This document shows positions 25,217 to 34,526 of a DNA stretch of 64,000 nucleotides, piece by piece. The DNA comes from CAWKGV01 sp963849305. Its GTDB lineage: Bacteria; Pseudomonadota; Alphaproteobacteria; Acetobacterales; Acetobacteraceae. How positions within the stretch are numbered: position 1 is the stretch's first letter; every line of letters starts with the position of its first letter. The DNA lies in assembly GCA_963849305.1 (NCBI GenBank), contig CAWKGV010000005.1, forward strand, positions 62,001 to 126,000. The letters run 5' to 3'. The notes under the pieces are model-generated. The model made no database searches. It saw only the letters and a list, made by a program, of their open reading frames with translations, and was not told where the DNA came from. A program made the translations under genes and the position numbers.

Positions 25217-26629
25217 ATGTCGCAGGAAGCCCTCAGCACGTCCAAGCCGCCGGTCCGCGAGCGCACCGAAAGCGAGGCGATCGCCGATTTCGCGCTGAGC
25301 CTCGATCTCGCGATGGTGCCGCAGGCCGTGGTCGATCTTGCCAAGGAGCATTTTCTCGACGTTCTCGGCATCGCCCTTGCGTCGTCCACGTTCGATTTCG
25401 GACGCTCGGTGCTGCAGGGTGCGAGGGAACTGGGCGAAGGCCGCGCCGCAACTGCGATCGGCAGCGGCGCGAGGTTGCCCGCCGCGTCCGCCGCGCTAGT
25501 GAACGGCGTCCTGGCGCATGGCCTCGACTTCGACGACACGCATATCGGCGCTATTTATCACGCCAGCGCGCAGGCGATGGCCGCCTCGCTGGCGGCAGGC
25601 CAGGCGAGTGGTGCGAGCGGCCGGGAGGTGCTGACCGCCTTCATCGCCGCGCTGGAGATCGGATGCCGGCTGGCGCTGGTGGGTGCGGGAGAGTTCCACG
25701 ATCGCGCCTTCCACCCGACGGCACTTTGCGGCACGTTCGCGTCCGCCGCCGCGGCGGGGCGCCTGTCCGGCGCCAGCCGTCAGGCGCTCGTATGGGCGCT
25801 TGGCCTGTGCGGCAGTCAGGCCGCCGGCATCCTGGAGCAGGATCAGTCCTGGCTGAAGCGGCTGAATCCCGGTTGGGCGGCGCATAGCGGCGTGGCCGCG
25901 GTCTCGCTAGCCCGCGCGGGCTTCATCGGCCCGCGAACCATGCTGGAGGGCCGGCGCGGCTTCTACGCCGCCCATATCCAGAAGCGGCCCGAAGGGACGT
26001 CGCTGCCGAGCCACGGGCTGGGCGAGACGTGGCAGACCTTGGGCATCGCGCTCAAGCCCTACCCGTGCTGCCACTTCATCCATTCCTTCGCGGACGCCGC
26101 TCTGGAATTACGCGGACAGTTCGCCCTCGACGACGTCGAGCGCATCGACTGCCTGCTCTCCGCCCCGCTGCACAAGATGGTTGCCGAGCCGCGATCGAAG
26201 CGCATCCGGCCGACGACCGCCTACGAGGCGCTGTTCAGCGTCCCGTTCGTCGTGGCGTTGGGTTTGGCAAGGGGCCGGGTGGACCTCGCGGCGTTCTACG
26301 ACGAGCCGCTCGACGCCCCCGACCTCCTGGCGCTGACCGAGCGGACCTTCTGCGTGGACGATCCCGCCAGCGATTATCCCAGGCACTTCCCAGGCGAGAT
26401 CGTGGTCCGCCTGCGCGATGGCCGCTGCATCCGGTGCCGCAAGGCCGCCAGCCTCGGTACGCCGGACGCGCCGCTGCCGAGGAGCGCGGTCGAGGCGAAG
26501 TTCCTCGCCCTCTCCACCCGCACGATCGACCGCGCCAGCGCGGACCAGCTGATCGACCGCGTCTTCCGGCTGGAGACGGTCGGGTCGTTGGAGGAGATCA
26601 TGGCGCTCTGCACCGCCGAGGCGCCGTAG
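25217..26629 (+). CDS. MmgE/PrpD family protein (2-methylcitrate dehydratase-like)
   Basis: A 470-residue MmgE/PrpD-fold protein: LDVLGIALASS, VNGVLAHGLDFDDTH, HPTALCGTFASAAAAG, KPYPCCHFIHSFADAA. PrpD dehydrates 2-methylcitrate and MmgE has a related role, but the superfamily also includes isomerases/decarboxylases such as cis-aconitate decarboxylase, and this cluster has no prpB/prpC, so another substrate is likely. A GGGAG site precedes the ATG at 25217. It is divergent from the binding-protein gene and convergent with the LysR gene 15 bases away. Confidence 0.9.
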   Translation: MSQEALSTSKPPVRERTESEAIADFALSLDLAMVPQAVVDLAKEHFLDVLGIALASSTFDFGRSVLQGARELGEGRAATAIGSGARLPAASAALVNGVLAHGLDFDDTHIGAIYHASAQAMAASLAAGQASGASGREVLTAFIAALEIGCRLALVGAGEFHDRAFHPTALCGTFASAAAAGRLSGASRQALVWALGLCGSQAAGILEQDQSWLKRLNPGWAAHSGVAAVSLARAGFIGPRTMLEGRRGFYAAHIQKRPEGTSLPSHGLGETWQTLGIALKPYPCCHFIHSFADAALELRGQFALDDVERIDCLLSAPLHKMVAEPRSKRIRPTTAYEALFSVPFVVALGLARGRVDLAAFYDEPLDAPDLLALTERTFCVDDPASDYPRHFPGEIVVRLRDGRCIRCRKAASLGTPDAPLPRSAVEAKFLALSTRTIDRASADQLIDRVFRLETVGSLEEIMALCTAEAP

Positions 26630-26644
26630 CAAGACCGGGCTGGG

Positions 26645-27577
26645 CTACCCTTCGGCGTCGGCGGAATGCGCGACCAGCTCCGAGCGCAGCGCGGTGGCGA
26701 AGGCCCTGGCGGCCGGCGACCAGTCATGCCCGGCGAGCGAGGCAATGCCGTAATCGCGCGTGAGCACCACTCCCTCCAGCGAGGCGACTTCGAAGCGGGT
26801 GTCGTCGATGATGCCGCCAACGCGGAGAATGAGGCTCGGCAGGATGGTGAGCCCCAGACCCGCCGATACCAGCCCGAGCAAGGTGGACACGTTGGTCACG
26901 GTGCGGACCGGCGACAGTGTCAAGCTCCTGGCGGAAGCCTCGGCCGACAGCGCGCTGACCTTGGCCCGGTAGGCGGCCAGCAGCAGAAAGGGATGCCGCG
27001 TCAGGTCCTCGACCGACACGGCGCCGCTCGATAGCGCCGGGTGCCCGTGCGGCCCCACGACCATGAACCTGTCCGTCGCCACCTTCTCGAAGGCAACGCC
27101 CTCGCCTGGCAGATGACGGGCGAGAACCGCGAAATCGACACGCTCGGAGCGGATGTCGGAGGCGAGCTGTGCGGTGATCTGGTCCTGAAGCTCCACCCGG
27201 ATCGAAGGATGCACCTTGGAGAAGCGGTTGATGATGGGCGGCAACAGCAGGGCGGCGAGCATCGGTGTCGTCGCGACGACGACGGCCTGACCGCGGGCAT
27301 CCGCCTCGGTGCAGAACTCGTCGAGCACGTCGTGCAGGCTGCGCATGATCGGCTCGACGCGCGCCCGCAATCGCTCGCCTGCCGGCGTCAGGATCACCGC
27401 CCGCGTGGTGCGCTCGAACAGGCGGGTACGGACCGCCCGCTCAAGCCGCTGCACGCGGTTGCTGATGGAGGGCTGCGCCAGGGACAGGCGCTCTGCCGCC
27501 TTGCTGAAGCTTCCGAGCTCGGCAATTGCGAGGAACGTCTCGAGCTCCTCCGGCCCGATGCTGATCCGGGTTTTCAC
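26645..27577 (-). CDS. LysR family transcriptional regulator
   Basis: A 310-residue LysR-type regulator. The N-terminal winged HTH is clear (LETFLAIAELGSFSKAAERL, then SLAQPSISNRVQRLER, FERTTRAVILTPAGERL), followed by a periplasmic-binding-protein-like effector domain from about residue 92. It starts at a GTG (27577). Placed at the end of the 20-27 kb catabolic cluster and convergent with the MmgE/PrpD gene, it is the most likely local regulator of that cluster; effector unknown. Confidence 0.92.
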   Translation of the reverse strand: MKTRISIGPEELETFLAIAELGSFSKAAERLSLAQPSISNRVQRLERAVRTRLFERTTRAVILTPAGERLRARVEPIMRSLHDVLDEFCTEADARGQAVVVATTPMLAALLLPPIINRFSKVHPSIRVELQDQITAQLASDIRSERVDFAVLARHLPGEGVAFEKVATDRFMVVGPHGHPALSSGAVSVEDLTRHPFLLLAAYRAKVSALSAEASARSLTLSPVRTVTNVSTLLGLVSAGLGLTILPSLILRVGGIIDDTRFEVASLEGVVLTRDYGIASLAGHDWSPAARAFATALRSELVAHSADAEG

Positions 27578-27709
27578 TGTGACGACCAGGCTCGCGCTTT
27601 CGGACGTCCGTCGCCTTGGCCGACCAAGGCGTCCCGCCGATTATGGAACGGTCTCCGGAACGCCGCAACGTGGCCTTGCGGAGCCCCCGGCGGCGTCACC
27701 CCGGCGGCG

Positions 27710-29104
27710 TCACGTGCGCAGCTCGAACCGGTACGGGCTCGTGGCCTTGGTCGTCGGGTCGAGCGCCAGTCGGTGCTCGAGCGGCGGGAAAGCGCGGCTG
27801 CGGCAGTCGGGGCGGTCGCACAGCCGGCAGGACAAACCGATGCCCACCTTGGCCCGCTCCAGGTCGAGCCCGTCGGCATAGACCACGTCCCCGGCGTGGG
27901 TGAGCGCGCAGCCCATGGCCACGACATGGGTGGGCCGCGGCTCGCCCCAATGCAGCGCCGGGCGGTCCACGGTGCGCGCGAAGCAGAGATAGGCCGCGCC
28001 GTCCGGCAGCTCGGCCACCTGCACCTGCACCGTGGCCGGCTGGGCGAAGGCGGTGTGCACCACCCAGCGCGGGCAGGAGCCGCCATAGCGGGCGAACGGG
28101 AAGCCCGCCGCGGTGAACCGCTTGGAGACGTTGCCGGCCGGATCGACCCGCAGGAAGAAGAACGGGACGCCCCGCGCCCCCGGCCGCTGCAAGGCCGACA
28201 GCCGGTGGCAGACCTGCTCGAAGGAGACGCCGAACCGCGCGCTCAGCGCGTCCACGTCGTGGCGCAGCTCCTGGGCCGCCGCCAGGAACGGCTGATAGGG
28301 CATCAGCAGGGCGCCGGCGACGTAGTTGAGCAGCCCGACCCGGATCAGCATTCCCGCCTCGGGCGAGGAGGGCGCGGCGGCCTGCACCACCGCCTCCACC
28401 GGCTCGCGCGCCTCCAGCAAGGCGAGCTGGAAGGCCATCTGGAACCCCCGGCTCTCGCGCGGCAGCGCCTCGGCCAGCGCCAGGCTGCGCGCCGCGGGGT
28501 CGTAACGCCGCAACGCGCCGGCGAGCGGCTGCACCGTCACGGTCAGCTCGTGGCGGCGGCGCAGCCGCTCGGCGATGGCATGGTTCATTTCGTGCGGGGC
28601 GGCGGCCAGCTCGGCGCCGATCGCCTCGGCGGCCGCCTCCAGTTCCGGGAAGTGGTTGGCATGGTCATTGAAGAAGTCGTGCGCCTCCTCGTTCGGCAGC
28701 AGGATGCGTCGCCCGGAGGGCAACGCGATCCCGCCCGCGTCCTCGCGCGCCACCCGCCAGGCGCGATAGAGCGCCAGGATCGCGCGCGCCGCGTTGGGCG
28801 CCGAGCCGGCCAGCGCCGCCACCTCCTGCTCCGGCACCGCGTCGGCGCTGAGCAGCGGATCGGCGAACGCCTCGCGCAACCCGACCTCGATCTGGCGCTC
28901 CTCGGCCCCGGACAGCGCGGCCAGATCGACGCGCAGCGTTTCGCCGAGCTTGATCAACAGCGAGGCGGTCACCGCCCGCTGGTCGTGCTCGATTAGGTTG
29001 AGGTAGCTGGCCGAGATGCCGAGCCGGCTGGCCAGCGCCTGCTGCGACAGGCCGCGCTCGGTGCGCAGCCGGCGAACTGTCCGGCCGATTAAGGCCCGAT
29101 TCAT
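27710..29104 (-). CDS. Short-chain fatty acyl transcriptional regulator, ScfR/RamB type
   Basis: A 464-residue XRE-type regulator: HTH in the first 65 residues (LRTERGLSQQALASRLGISA, YLNLIEHDQRAVT), a central IrrE-like region in which the zinc protease motif is degenerate (HEMNHAI), and a DUF2083-like C-terminal domain with a Cys cluster (LSCRLCDRPDCRSRAF). Members of this family sense acyl-CoA status; RamB of Corynebacterium controls aceA and ScfR-type proteins control acetate/propionate genes. Here it is divergent from isocitrate lyase with a 153-base shared control region, which strongly suggests glyoxylate-shunt control. A duplicate of its last 30 codons lies at 15810. Confidence 0.9.
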   Translation of the reverse strand: MNRALIGRTVRRLRTERGLSQQALASRLGISASYLNLIEHDQRAVTASLLIKLGETLRVDLAALSGAEERQIEVGLREAFADPLLSADAVPEQEVAALAGSAPNAARAILALYRAWRVAREDAGGIALPSGRRILLPNEEAHDFFNDHANHFPELEAAAEAIGAELAAAPHEMNHAIAERLRRRHELTVTVQPLAGALRRYDPAARSLALAEALPRESRGFQMAFQLALLEAREPVEAVVQAAAPSSPEAGMLIRVGLLNYVAGALLMPYQPFLAAAQELRHDVDALSARFGVSFEQVCHRLSALQRPGARGVPFFFLRVDPAGNVSKRFTAAGFPFARYGGSCPRWVVHTAFAQPATVQVQVAELPDGAAYLCFARTVDRPALHWGEPRPTHVVAMGCALTHAGDVVYADGLDLERAKVGIGLSCRLCDRPDCRSRAFPPLEHRLALDPTTKATSPYRFELRT

Positions 29105-29257
29105 CTTTTGTTGCCTTTTCTGCCTTTACAAAAATCCCGTCGCCTTGGTGAAGCCAGAGACCACATTGCGGGCCCCGACACCAGAGAGGGGGTTGGAACT
29201 TCGCACTCGCAGTGTGAATTATTCACGCCACCCGATGCCTGCACAGGAGTTCTGACC
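29105..29257. promoter_or_regulatory. Divergent control region between ScfR-type regulator and aceA
   Basis: A shared promoter region containing a perfect 13-bp palindrome GTGAATTATTCAC (29214-29226) 31 bases before the aceA start, and an AT-richer stretch (TTTGTTGCCTTTTCTGCC, starting at 29107) next to the regulator start. The palindrome is the best operator candidate. Confidence 0.55.
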
Positions 29258-30652
29258 ATGTGCCCCGCCCCGACCGCCGCCCGCGCCCCTGACGGCAGCA
29301 GCAGCGGCTTCCCCCACGGCCACGGCGAGCCCGAGCGGTTCGCCGGCATCCGTCGCGACTACACGCCGGCCGATGTCGAGCGGCTGGCCGGCTCGTTCCG
29401 CATCCGCCACACGCTGGCCGAGATGGGGGCCGCGCGGCTGTGGCACCTGCTGAACACCGAGCCCTTCGTGCCCACGCTCGGCGCGCTCACCGGCAACCAA
29501 GCATTGCAGCAGGTGAAGGCGGGCCTGAAGGCGATCTATCTCTCCGGCTGGCAGGTCGCCGCGGACGCCAACACCGCCGGGCAGATGTACCCTGATCAGT
29601 CGCTCTACCCGGTTGATGCGGTGCCCAACGTGGTGCGGCGGATCAACGCGGCGCTACGCCGGGCCGACCAGATCGCGGTCAGCGAAGGCGGGCACGACGG
29701 CACCTACTGGATGGCGCCGATCGTGGCCGACGCCGAGGCCGGGTTCGGCGGCCCGCTGAACGCCTACGAGCTGATGCGCGCGATGATCGAGGCGGGCGCC
29801 GCGGGCGTGCATTTCGAGGACCAGCTCGCCAGCGAGAAGAAATGCGGCCATCTGGGCGGCAAGGTGCTGGTGCCGATCAGCCAGCATATCCGCACCCTGA
29901 ACGCCGCCCGGCTGGCCGCCGACGTGGAAGGCGTGAGCACGGTGCTGCTCTGCCGCACCGATGCCCATTCGGCGCAGTTGCTCACCTCCGACATCGACGA
30001 GCGCGACCGCCCGTTCATCAGCGGCGAGCGCACGCCGGAAGGCTTCTTCCGTATCCGTCCCGGCATGGGGGTGGATTACGCGATCGCCCGCAGCCTGGCC
30101 TACGCGCCCTATGGCGATCTGCTATGGTGGGAGACGAGCGAGCCCGATCTCGCCGAGGCGGAACGCTTCGCCGATGCGATCCATCGCCAGTTCCCCGGCA
30201 AGATGCTGGCCTATAACTGCTCGCCGAGCTTCAACTGGGCCAAGAAGCTGTCGCCCGAGCGGATCGCCGCGTTCCAGCGCGACATCGCGGCCATGGGCTA
30301 CAAGTTCCAGTTCGTGACCCTGGCCGGCTTCCACTGCCTGAATCACGGCATGTTCACCTTGGCCCGGGGCTATCAGGAGCGCGGCATGACGGCCTATTCG
30401 GAGCTGCAACAGGCCGAGTTCGCTTCCGAGCCCGATGGCTACACCGCGACCCGCCACCAGCGCGAGGTGGGCGTGGGCTATTTCGACGCCGTGGCGACGG
30501 CGATTTCCGGCGGCACGTCATCCACGACCGCGCTCTCGGGCAGCACCGAGGCGGCGCAGTTCCACGACGATGACGACGAGGCCGAGGGGCATCATCATCG
30601 CTACGACGACGGCCTGGTGCATGGTCACGCCTGGGCGGCCAGCGGCGACTAA
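29258..30652 (+). CDS. aceA: Isocitrate lyase
   Basis: Cleaves isocitrate to glyoxylate and succinate, the first glyoxylate-shunt step. The 464-residue protein has all the hallmarks: GWQVAADANTAGQMYPDQSL, EAGFGGPLNAYELM, the catalytic KKCGHLGGK loop (Cys196), and NCSPSFNW. The start at 29258 (MCPAPTAARAPDG) follows a good CAGGAG site. Unusually, the C-terminus has an extension rich in Asp and His (FHDDDDEAEGHHHRYDDG then LVHGHAWAASGD), not part of the catalytic fold; it could bind metal. Divergent from its likely regulator, and followed by two hairpins. Confidence 0.96.
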   Translation: MCPAPTAARAPDGSSSGFPHGHGEPERFAGIRRDYTPADVERLAGSFRIRHTLAEMGAARLWHLLNTEPFVPTLGALTGNQALQQVKAGLKAIYLSGWQVAADANTAGQMYPDQSLYPVDAVPNVVRRINAALRRADQIAVSEGGHDGTYWMAPIVADAEAGFGGPLNAYELMRAMIEAGAAGVHFEDQLASEKKCGHLGGKVLVPISQHIRTLNAARLAADVEGVSTVLLCRTDAHSAQLLTSDIDERDRPFISGERTPEGFFRIRPGMGVDYAIARSLAYAPYGDLLWWETSEPDLAEAERFADAIHRQFPGKMLAYNCSPSFNWAKKLSPERIAAFQRDIAAMGYKFQFVTLAGFHCLNHGMFTLARGYQERGMTAYSELQQAEFASEPDGYTATRHQREVGVGYFDAVATAISGGTSSTTALSGSTEAAQFHDDDDEAEGHHHRYDDGLVHGHAWAASGD

Positions 30653-30717
30653 TAGCGACGACGCTACGTTCTAGAGCGGGTTCAGCGTGACCGTGTGCGG
30701 CGCGGCCCCTCGCCCCT

Positions 30718-30771
30718 CCCTCTCCCAAAGGGAGAGGGGGCAGAATAAAGCCCTCTCCCTCTGGGAGAGGG
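30718..30771. terminator. Twin hairpins after aceA
   Basis: Two hairpins with the same stem sequence: CCCTCTCCC-aaa-GGGAGAGGG (30718-30738) and CCCTCTCCC-tct-GGGAGAGGG (30751-30771). They lie between convergent aceA and livF and probably end both transcripts; the repeated stem is also typical of dispersed small intergenic repeats. Confidence 0.65.
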
Positions 30772-30793
30772 GTGGGTGAGGGCCGAATTGCCC

Positions 30794-31501
<708 letters not shown>

Positions 31502-31516
<15 letters not shown>

Positions 31517-31536
31517 GGGCGAACTCAAGCAACATG
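31502..31536. repeat. 19-base tandem duplication across livMG stop/livF start
   Basis: GAACTCAAGCAACATG occurs at 31502-31517 and 31521-31536 with a 19-base period. The first copy carries the livF start codon and the second carries the livMG stop. Confidence 0.8.
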
Positions 31537-33585
31537 CGCGGCCCTCGCCCCCGCGCGCGCGGCCTGCAAGTTGCGCCCGAGATAAGCGCGCAGCACCTCC
31601 TCGTCCTGGCGCACCTCGTCGGGCCGGCCATGCGCGATCACCTCGCCGTGGTCGAGCACATAGACGGTGTCGGCCAGCGTGGTGACGACATCGAGCTTGT
31701 GCTCGATCAGCAGCACCGTCAGGCCGAGCTGCTTCAATCCCTTGATCTGCTCGGCCAATTCCAGCGTCTCGGCCGGGTTCATCCCCGCGGTCGGCTCGTC
31801 CAGCAGCAGCAGCTTCGGGCGCGAGGCGAGCGCGCGCGCGATCTCGGTGCGCCGCCGGTTGGCGTACGAGAGACCGCTCACCGCTTGATTGGCGCGCGGC
31901 ACCAGCCGGTTGCCGAAGATCGCCAGGATCTCCATGCCCCATTCCTCGGCCGCCCGCTCCTCGCGCCGCGTCCAGGGCGGGCGGAACACCGCCGCGAACG
32001 GCCCCGTGCGCAGCCGCGCGTGCTCGCCGATCAGCAGGTTCTGCAACACGGTCAGGTTGGGGAACAGGCGGATGTTCTGGAACGTCCGGGCGATCCCTTT
32101 CGCCAGGATCTTATGGTCCGGCAGGCCGATGATCTCCTCGCCATGGAAACGGATGCTGCCCCCGTCGGCGGGCACCAACCCGGTCATGACGTTGAACAAG
32201 GTCGATTTGCCCGAGCCGTTGGGGCCGATCACCGCCACCACGCCGCCTTCCGGCACCTCGATATCCACCGCGTTCAGCGCCACCAGGCCGCCGAACTTGA
32301 CCGTGACACCCTTGGCCGCGAGCGCGGCGGCGCCGGTCCGCACCGCCCCGCCGAGGCCGGAGAGGCGTAGATCGCCGATGCCGCGGCGCACCTCGGCGTG
32401 CTGCTGCTCGAAGGTCAGCGCGGCGGGCGGACGAAAGGCGGGGATCAGACCTTGGCGGCGAAACAGCATCATCAGCACTAGGATGATGCCGAAGATCAGC
32501 TCGATTGACGGCACGAGGTCGACATGCGCCAGCCAATCGCTGCCCACCGTCTGGCCGAATGCGTTGAGCCAGCCGGTGAGGTCCGCCAGCCACCAGGATT
32601 GCAGCAGTTGCAAGAACATCGCACCCACGACCACGCCCCAGATGCTGCCGATGCCGCCGAAGACGATCATCACCAGGATCATCACCGAGACCGGGAAGCC
32701 GAACATCTCGGGCGTGGCGGTTTGCAGCTTGGCCACGTAGAACACGCCGGTCATGCCGGCGAAGGCGGCGCCGGTGGCGAAGGCGAGCAGCTTGTAGCGG
32801 GTACGGTTCACGCCCATCGCGCCGGCCGCGATCTCGTCCTCACGGATCGCCATCCAGGCCCGCCCGATACGTGAATCCCGCAATCGGGAGCTGACGAACA
32901 CTAGCAGGGCGACCAGGCCGACCGCGACGTAATAGTAAGGCGTCGCGTCCACCCCGAAGCTCCAGCCGAAGGCGTGCGGCGCGGCGATGCCGTTGAGCCC
33001 GGCGGCGCCGTTGGTCAGCCCCGATGCGTTGCGTACCACGATCGGCACGATCTCGCCGAAGCCGAGGGTGACGATCGCGAGATAGTCGCCCCGAAGTCGG
33101 AGCGTGGGCGCGCCGAACAGCACGCCGAAGAACGCGGCGACCACGGCCGCCAGCGGCAAGGCGAGCCAGAACGAGAGGGTGAAATGCACCACGTCGCCGC
33201 CGGATTCTCCGGCCATCCGGGCCACCAGGCCGAGATGCTGGAACGGCCCCCAGAACGCGCTCCAATGCGGTTCCAACTGGAACGAGCTGAGAATGCCGTA
33301 AGTGTACGCGCCGATGGCGAAGAACGCCGCATAGCCGAGATCGAGCAGGCCAGCGAAGCCGACCACGATGTTGAGCCCGAGCGCCAGGGTCGCGAAGGCC
33401 AGCGCATTGGCCATGCTGTCGATATCGGCGTCGTTGGCGTGATACACCGGGAACAGCAGCGCCGCCAACGCGACCAGCCCGGTGAGCACATGGCGGCGCC
33501 AGGGCGCGCGCAGCCACGCCGGACGGGCGACGAACCGTCCGATCGCGGCGACCCCGGTGGACGGGATGGCGTTTCGCCAACTCAT
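31525..33585 (-). CDS. LivM-LivG fusion: permease and ATP-binding protein
   Basis: One 686-residue protein combining the second inner-membrane permease and the first ATPase of a branched-chain amino acid-type transporter. Residues about 30-390 are LivM-like with 8-10 membrane segments (NIVVGFAGLLDLGYAAFFAI, LRGDYLAIVTLGFGEIV); from about 440 the ATPase has Walker A GPNGSGKST, LSYANRRRTEIARAL in place of the strict signature, Walker B LLLDEPTAGMNP. Fusion of this pair is known in alphaproteobacteria. It lies 10 bases after livH and 8 before livF. Substrates of such systems include branched-chain amino acids, amides, aromatic and short-chain acids. Confidence 0.93.
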   Translation of the reverse strand: MSWRNAIPSTGVAAIGRFVARPAWLRAPWRRHVLTGLVALAALLFPVYHANDADIDSMANALAFATLALGLNIVVGFAGLLDLGYAAFFAIGAYTYGILSSFQLEPHWSAFWGPFQHLGLVARMAGESGGDVVHFTLSFWLALPLAAVVAAFFGVLFGAPTLRLRGDYLAIVTLGFGEIVPIVVRNASGLTNGAAGLNGIAAPHAFGWSFGVDATPYYYVAVGLVALLVFVSSRLRDSRIGRAWMAIREDEIAAGAMGVNRTRYKLLAFATGAAFAGMTGVFYVAKLQTATPEMFGFPVSVMILVMIVFGGIGSIWGVVVGAMFLQLLQSWWLADLTGWLNAFGQTVGSDWLAHVDLVPSIELIFGIILVLMMLFRRQGLIPAFRPPAALTFEQQHAEVRRGIGDLRLSGLGGAVRTGAAALAAKGVTVKFGGLVALNAVDIEVPEGGVVAVIGPNGSGKSTLFNVMTGLVPADGGSIRFHGEEIIGLPDHKILAKGIARTFQNIRLFPNLTVLQNLLIGEHARLRTGPFAAVFRPPWTRREERAAEEWGMEILAIFGNRLVPRANQAVSGLSYANRRRTEIARALASRPKLLLLDEPTAGMNPAETLELAEQIKGLKQLGLTVLLIEHKLDVVTTLADTVYVLDHGEVIAHGRPDEVRQDEEVLRAYLGRNLQAARAGARAAHVA

Positions 33586-33595
33586 GTGCGCCGGC

Positions 33596-34526
33596 TCATG
33601 ACTTGGTCGGCGCCAGGCGGCCGAACAGGCCGGACGGGCGGAACACCAGCACCAGCACCAGGATCGAGAAGATGATCACGTCGGCCCAGGACGTGGCGAC
33701 GAACTGCCCGCCATAGGCTTCGACCAAGCCGATGATCACGCCGCCCACCATCGCGCCCGGCACGTTGCCGATCCCACCCAGCACGGCGGCGGTGAAAGCG
33801 CGCAGCCCAGCGGTGAAGCCGATGATGAAACTGGTGAAGTTGTAATACAGCCCGAAGATCAACCCGCCCGCCCCGGCCAGCGCCGAGCCGAGAAAGAAGG
33901 CCATGATGATGACCTTATCGACCTCCACCCCCATCATCCGCGCCGCCTCCGGGTCTTGCGCGGTGGCGCGCATCGCCTTGCCGAGCCGGCTTTTCTGCAC
34001 GAACCCCCATAAGCCCGGCCATGAGCACCACTGAGACGATCCAGATCAGGACTTCCCGCAGTTCCAGAACGGCGCCGCCCAGGTGCCAGCGCACCGCGGG
34101 CAGCGGATTCGGGAAGTTCTTCGAATCCGCCCCCACGGTCAGCAGCACGACGTTGAACAGGATGTAGGAGACGCCGATGGTGGTGATCATCGCCGCCGGG
34201 CCGGTCACATTGCGCAACGGCCGCAGCGACACCCGCTCGATTACCACCCCGAGCACGCCAGAGAACAGCATCGAGGTGGCGAACGCGGCCAGCAGCACGC
34301 CCGCCAGCGGCAGCCCGGTCAGGATGACGCCCTGACCGGAGAGGCCGAAAGATTGCAACGTCCACATGGCGATGAACGAGCCCACCATGAACACGTTGAA
34401 ATGGGCGAAATTGATCAGCTCCAGGATGCCATAGACCAGCGTGAACCCCAGCGCCAGGAGCGCGTACATCGCCCCCAGGCTGAGGCCGTTGATCGTCTGC
34501 TGGACCAGCAGATCGGAAAAGGTCAT
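33596..34526 (-). CDS. livH: Branched-chain amino acid-type permease LivH (frameshifted)
   Basis: First permease of the Liv transporter, about 309 residues after correction. The N-terminal part (NGLSLGAMYALLALGFTLVY, ELINFAHFNVFMVGSF, PAAMITTIGVSYILFN) reads to LMAGLMG; the C-terminal part resumes as FVQKSRLGKAMRATAQDPEA and ends LFGRLAPTKS. The break is one extra base in a run of five C at 34004-34008 (plus strand), a typical homopolymer indel. The start ATG overlaps the stop of the binding-protein gene by four bases. Without correction the transporter would lack a working permease. Confidence 0.85.

Noticed and set aside
27041..28996. A 651-codon plus-strand open frame
   Set aside because: It is antisense to the LysR and ScfR-type genes, has Arg/His/Gln-rich composition and no domain pattern; long antisense frames are expected at this G+C.
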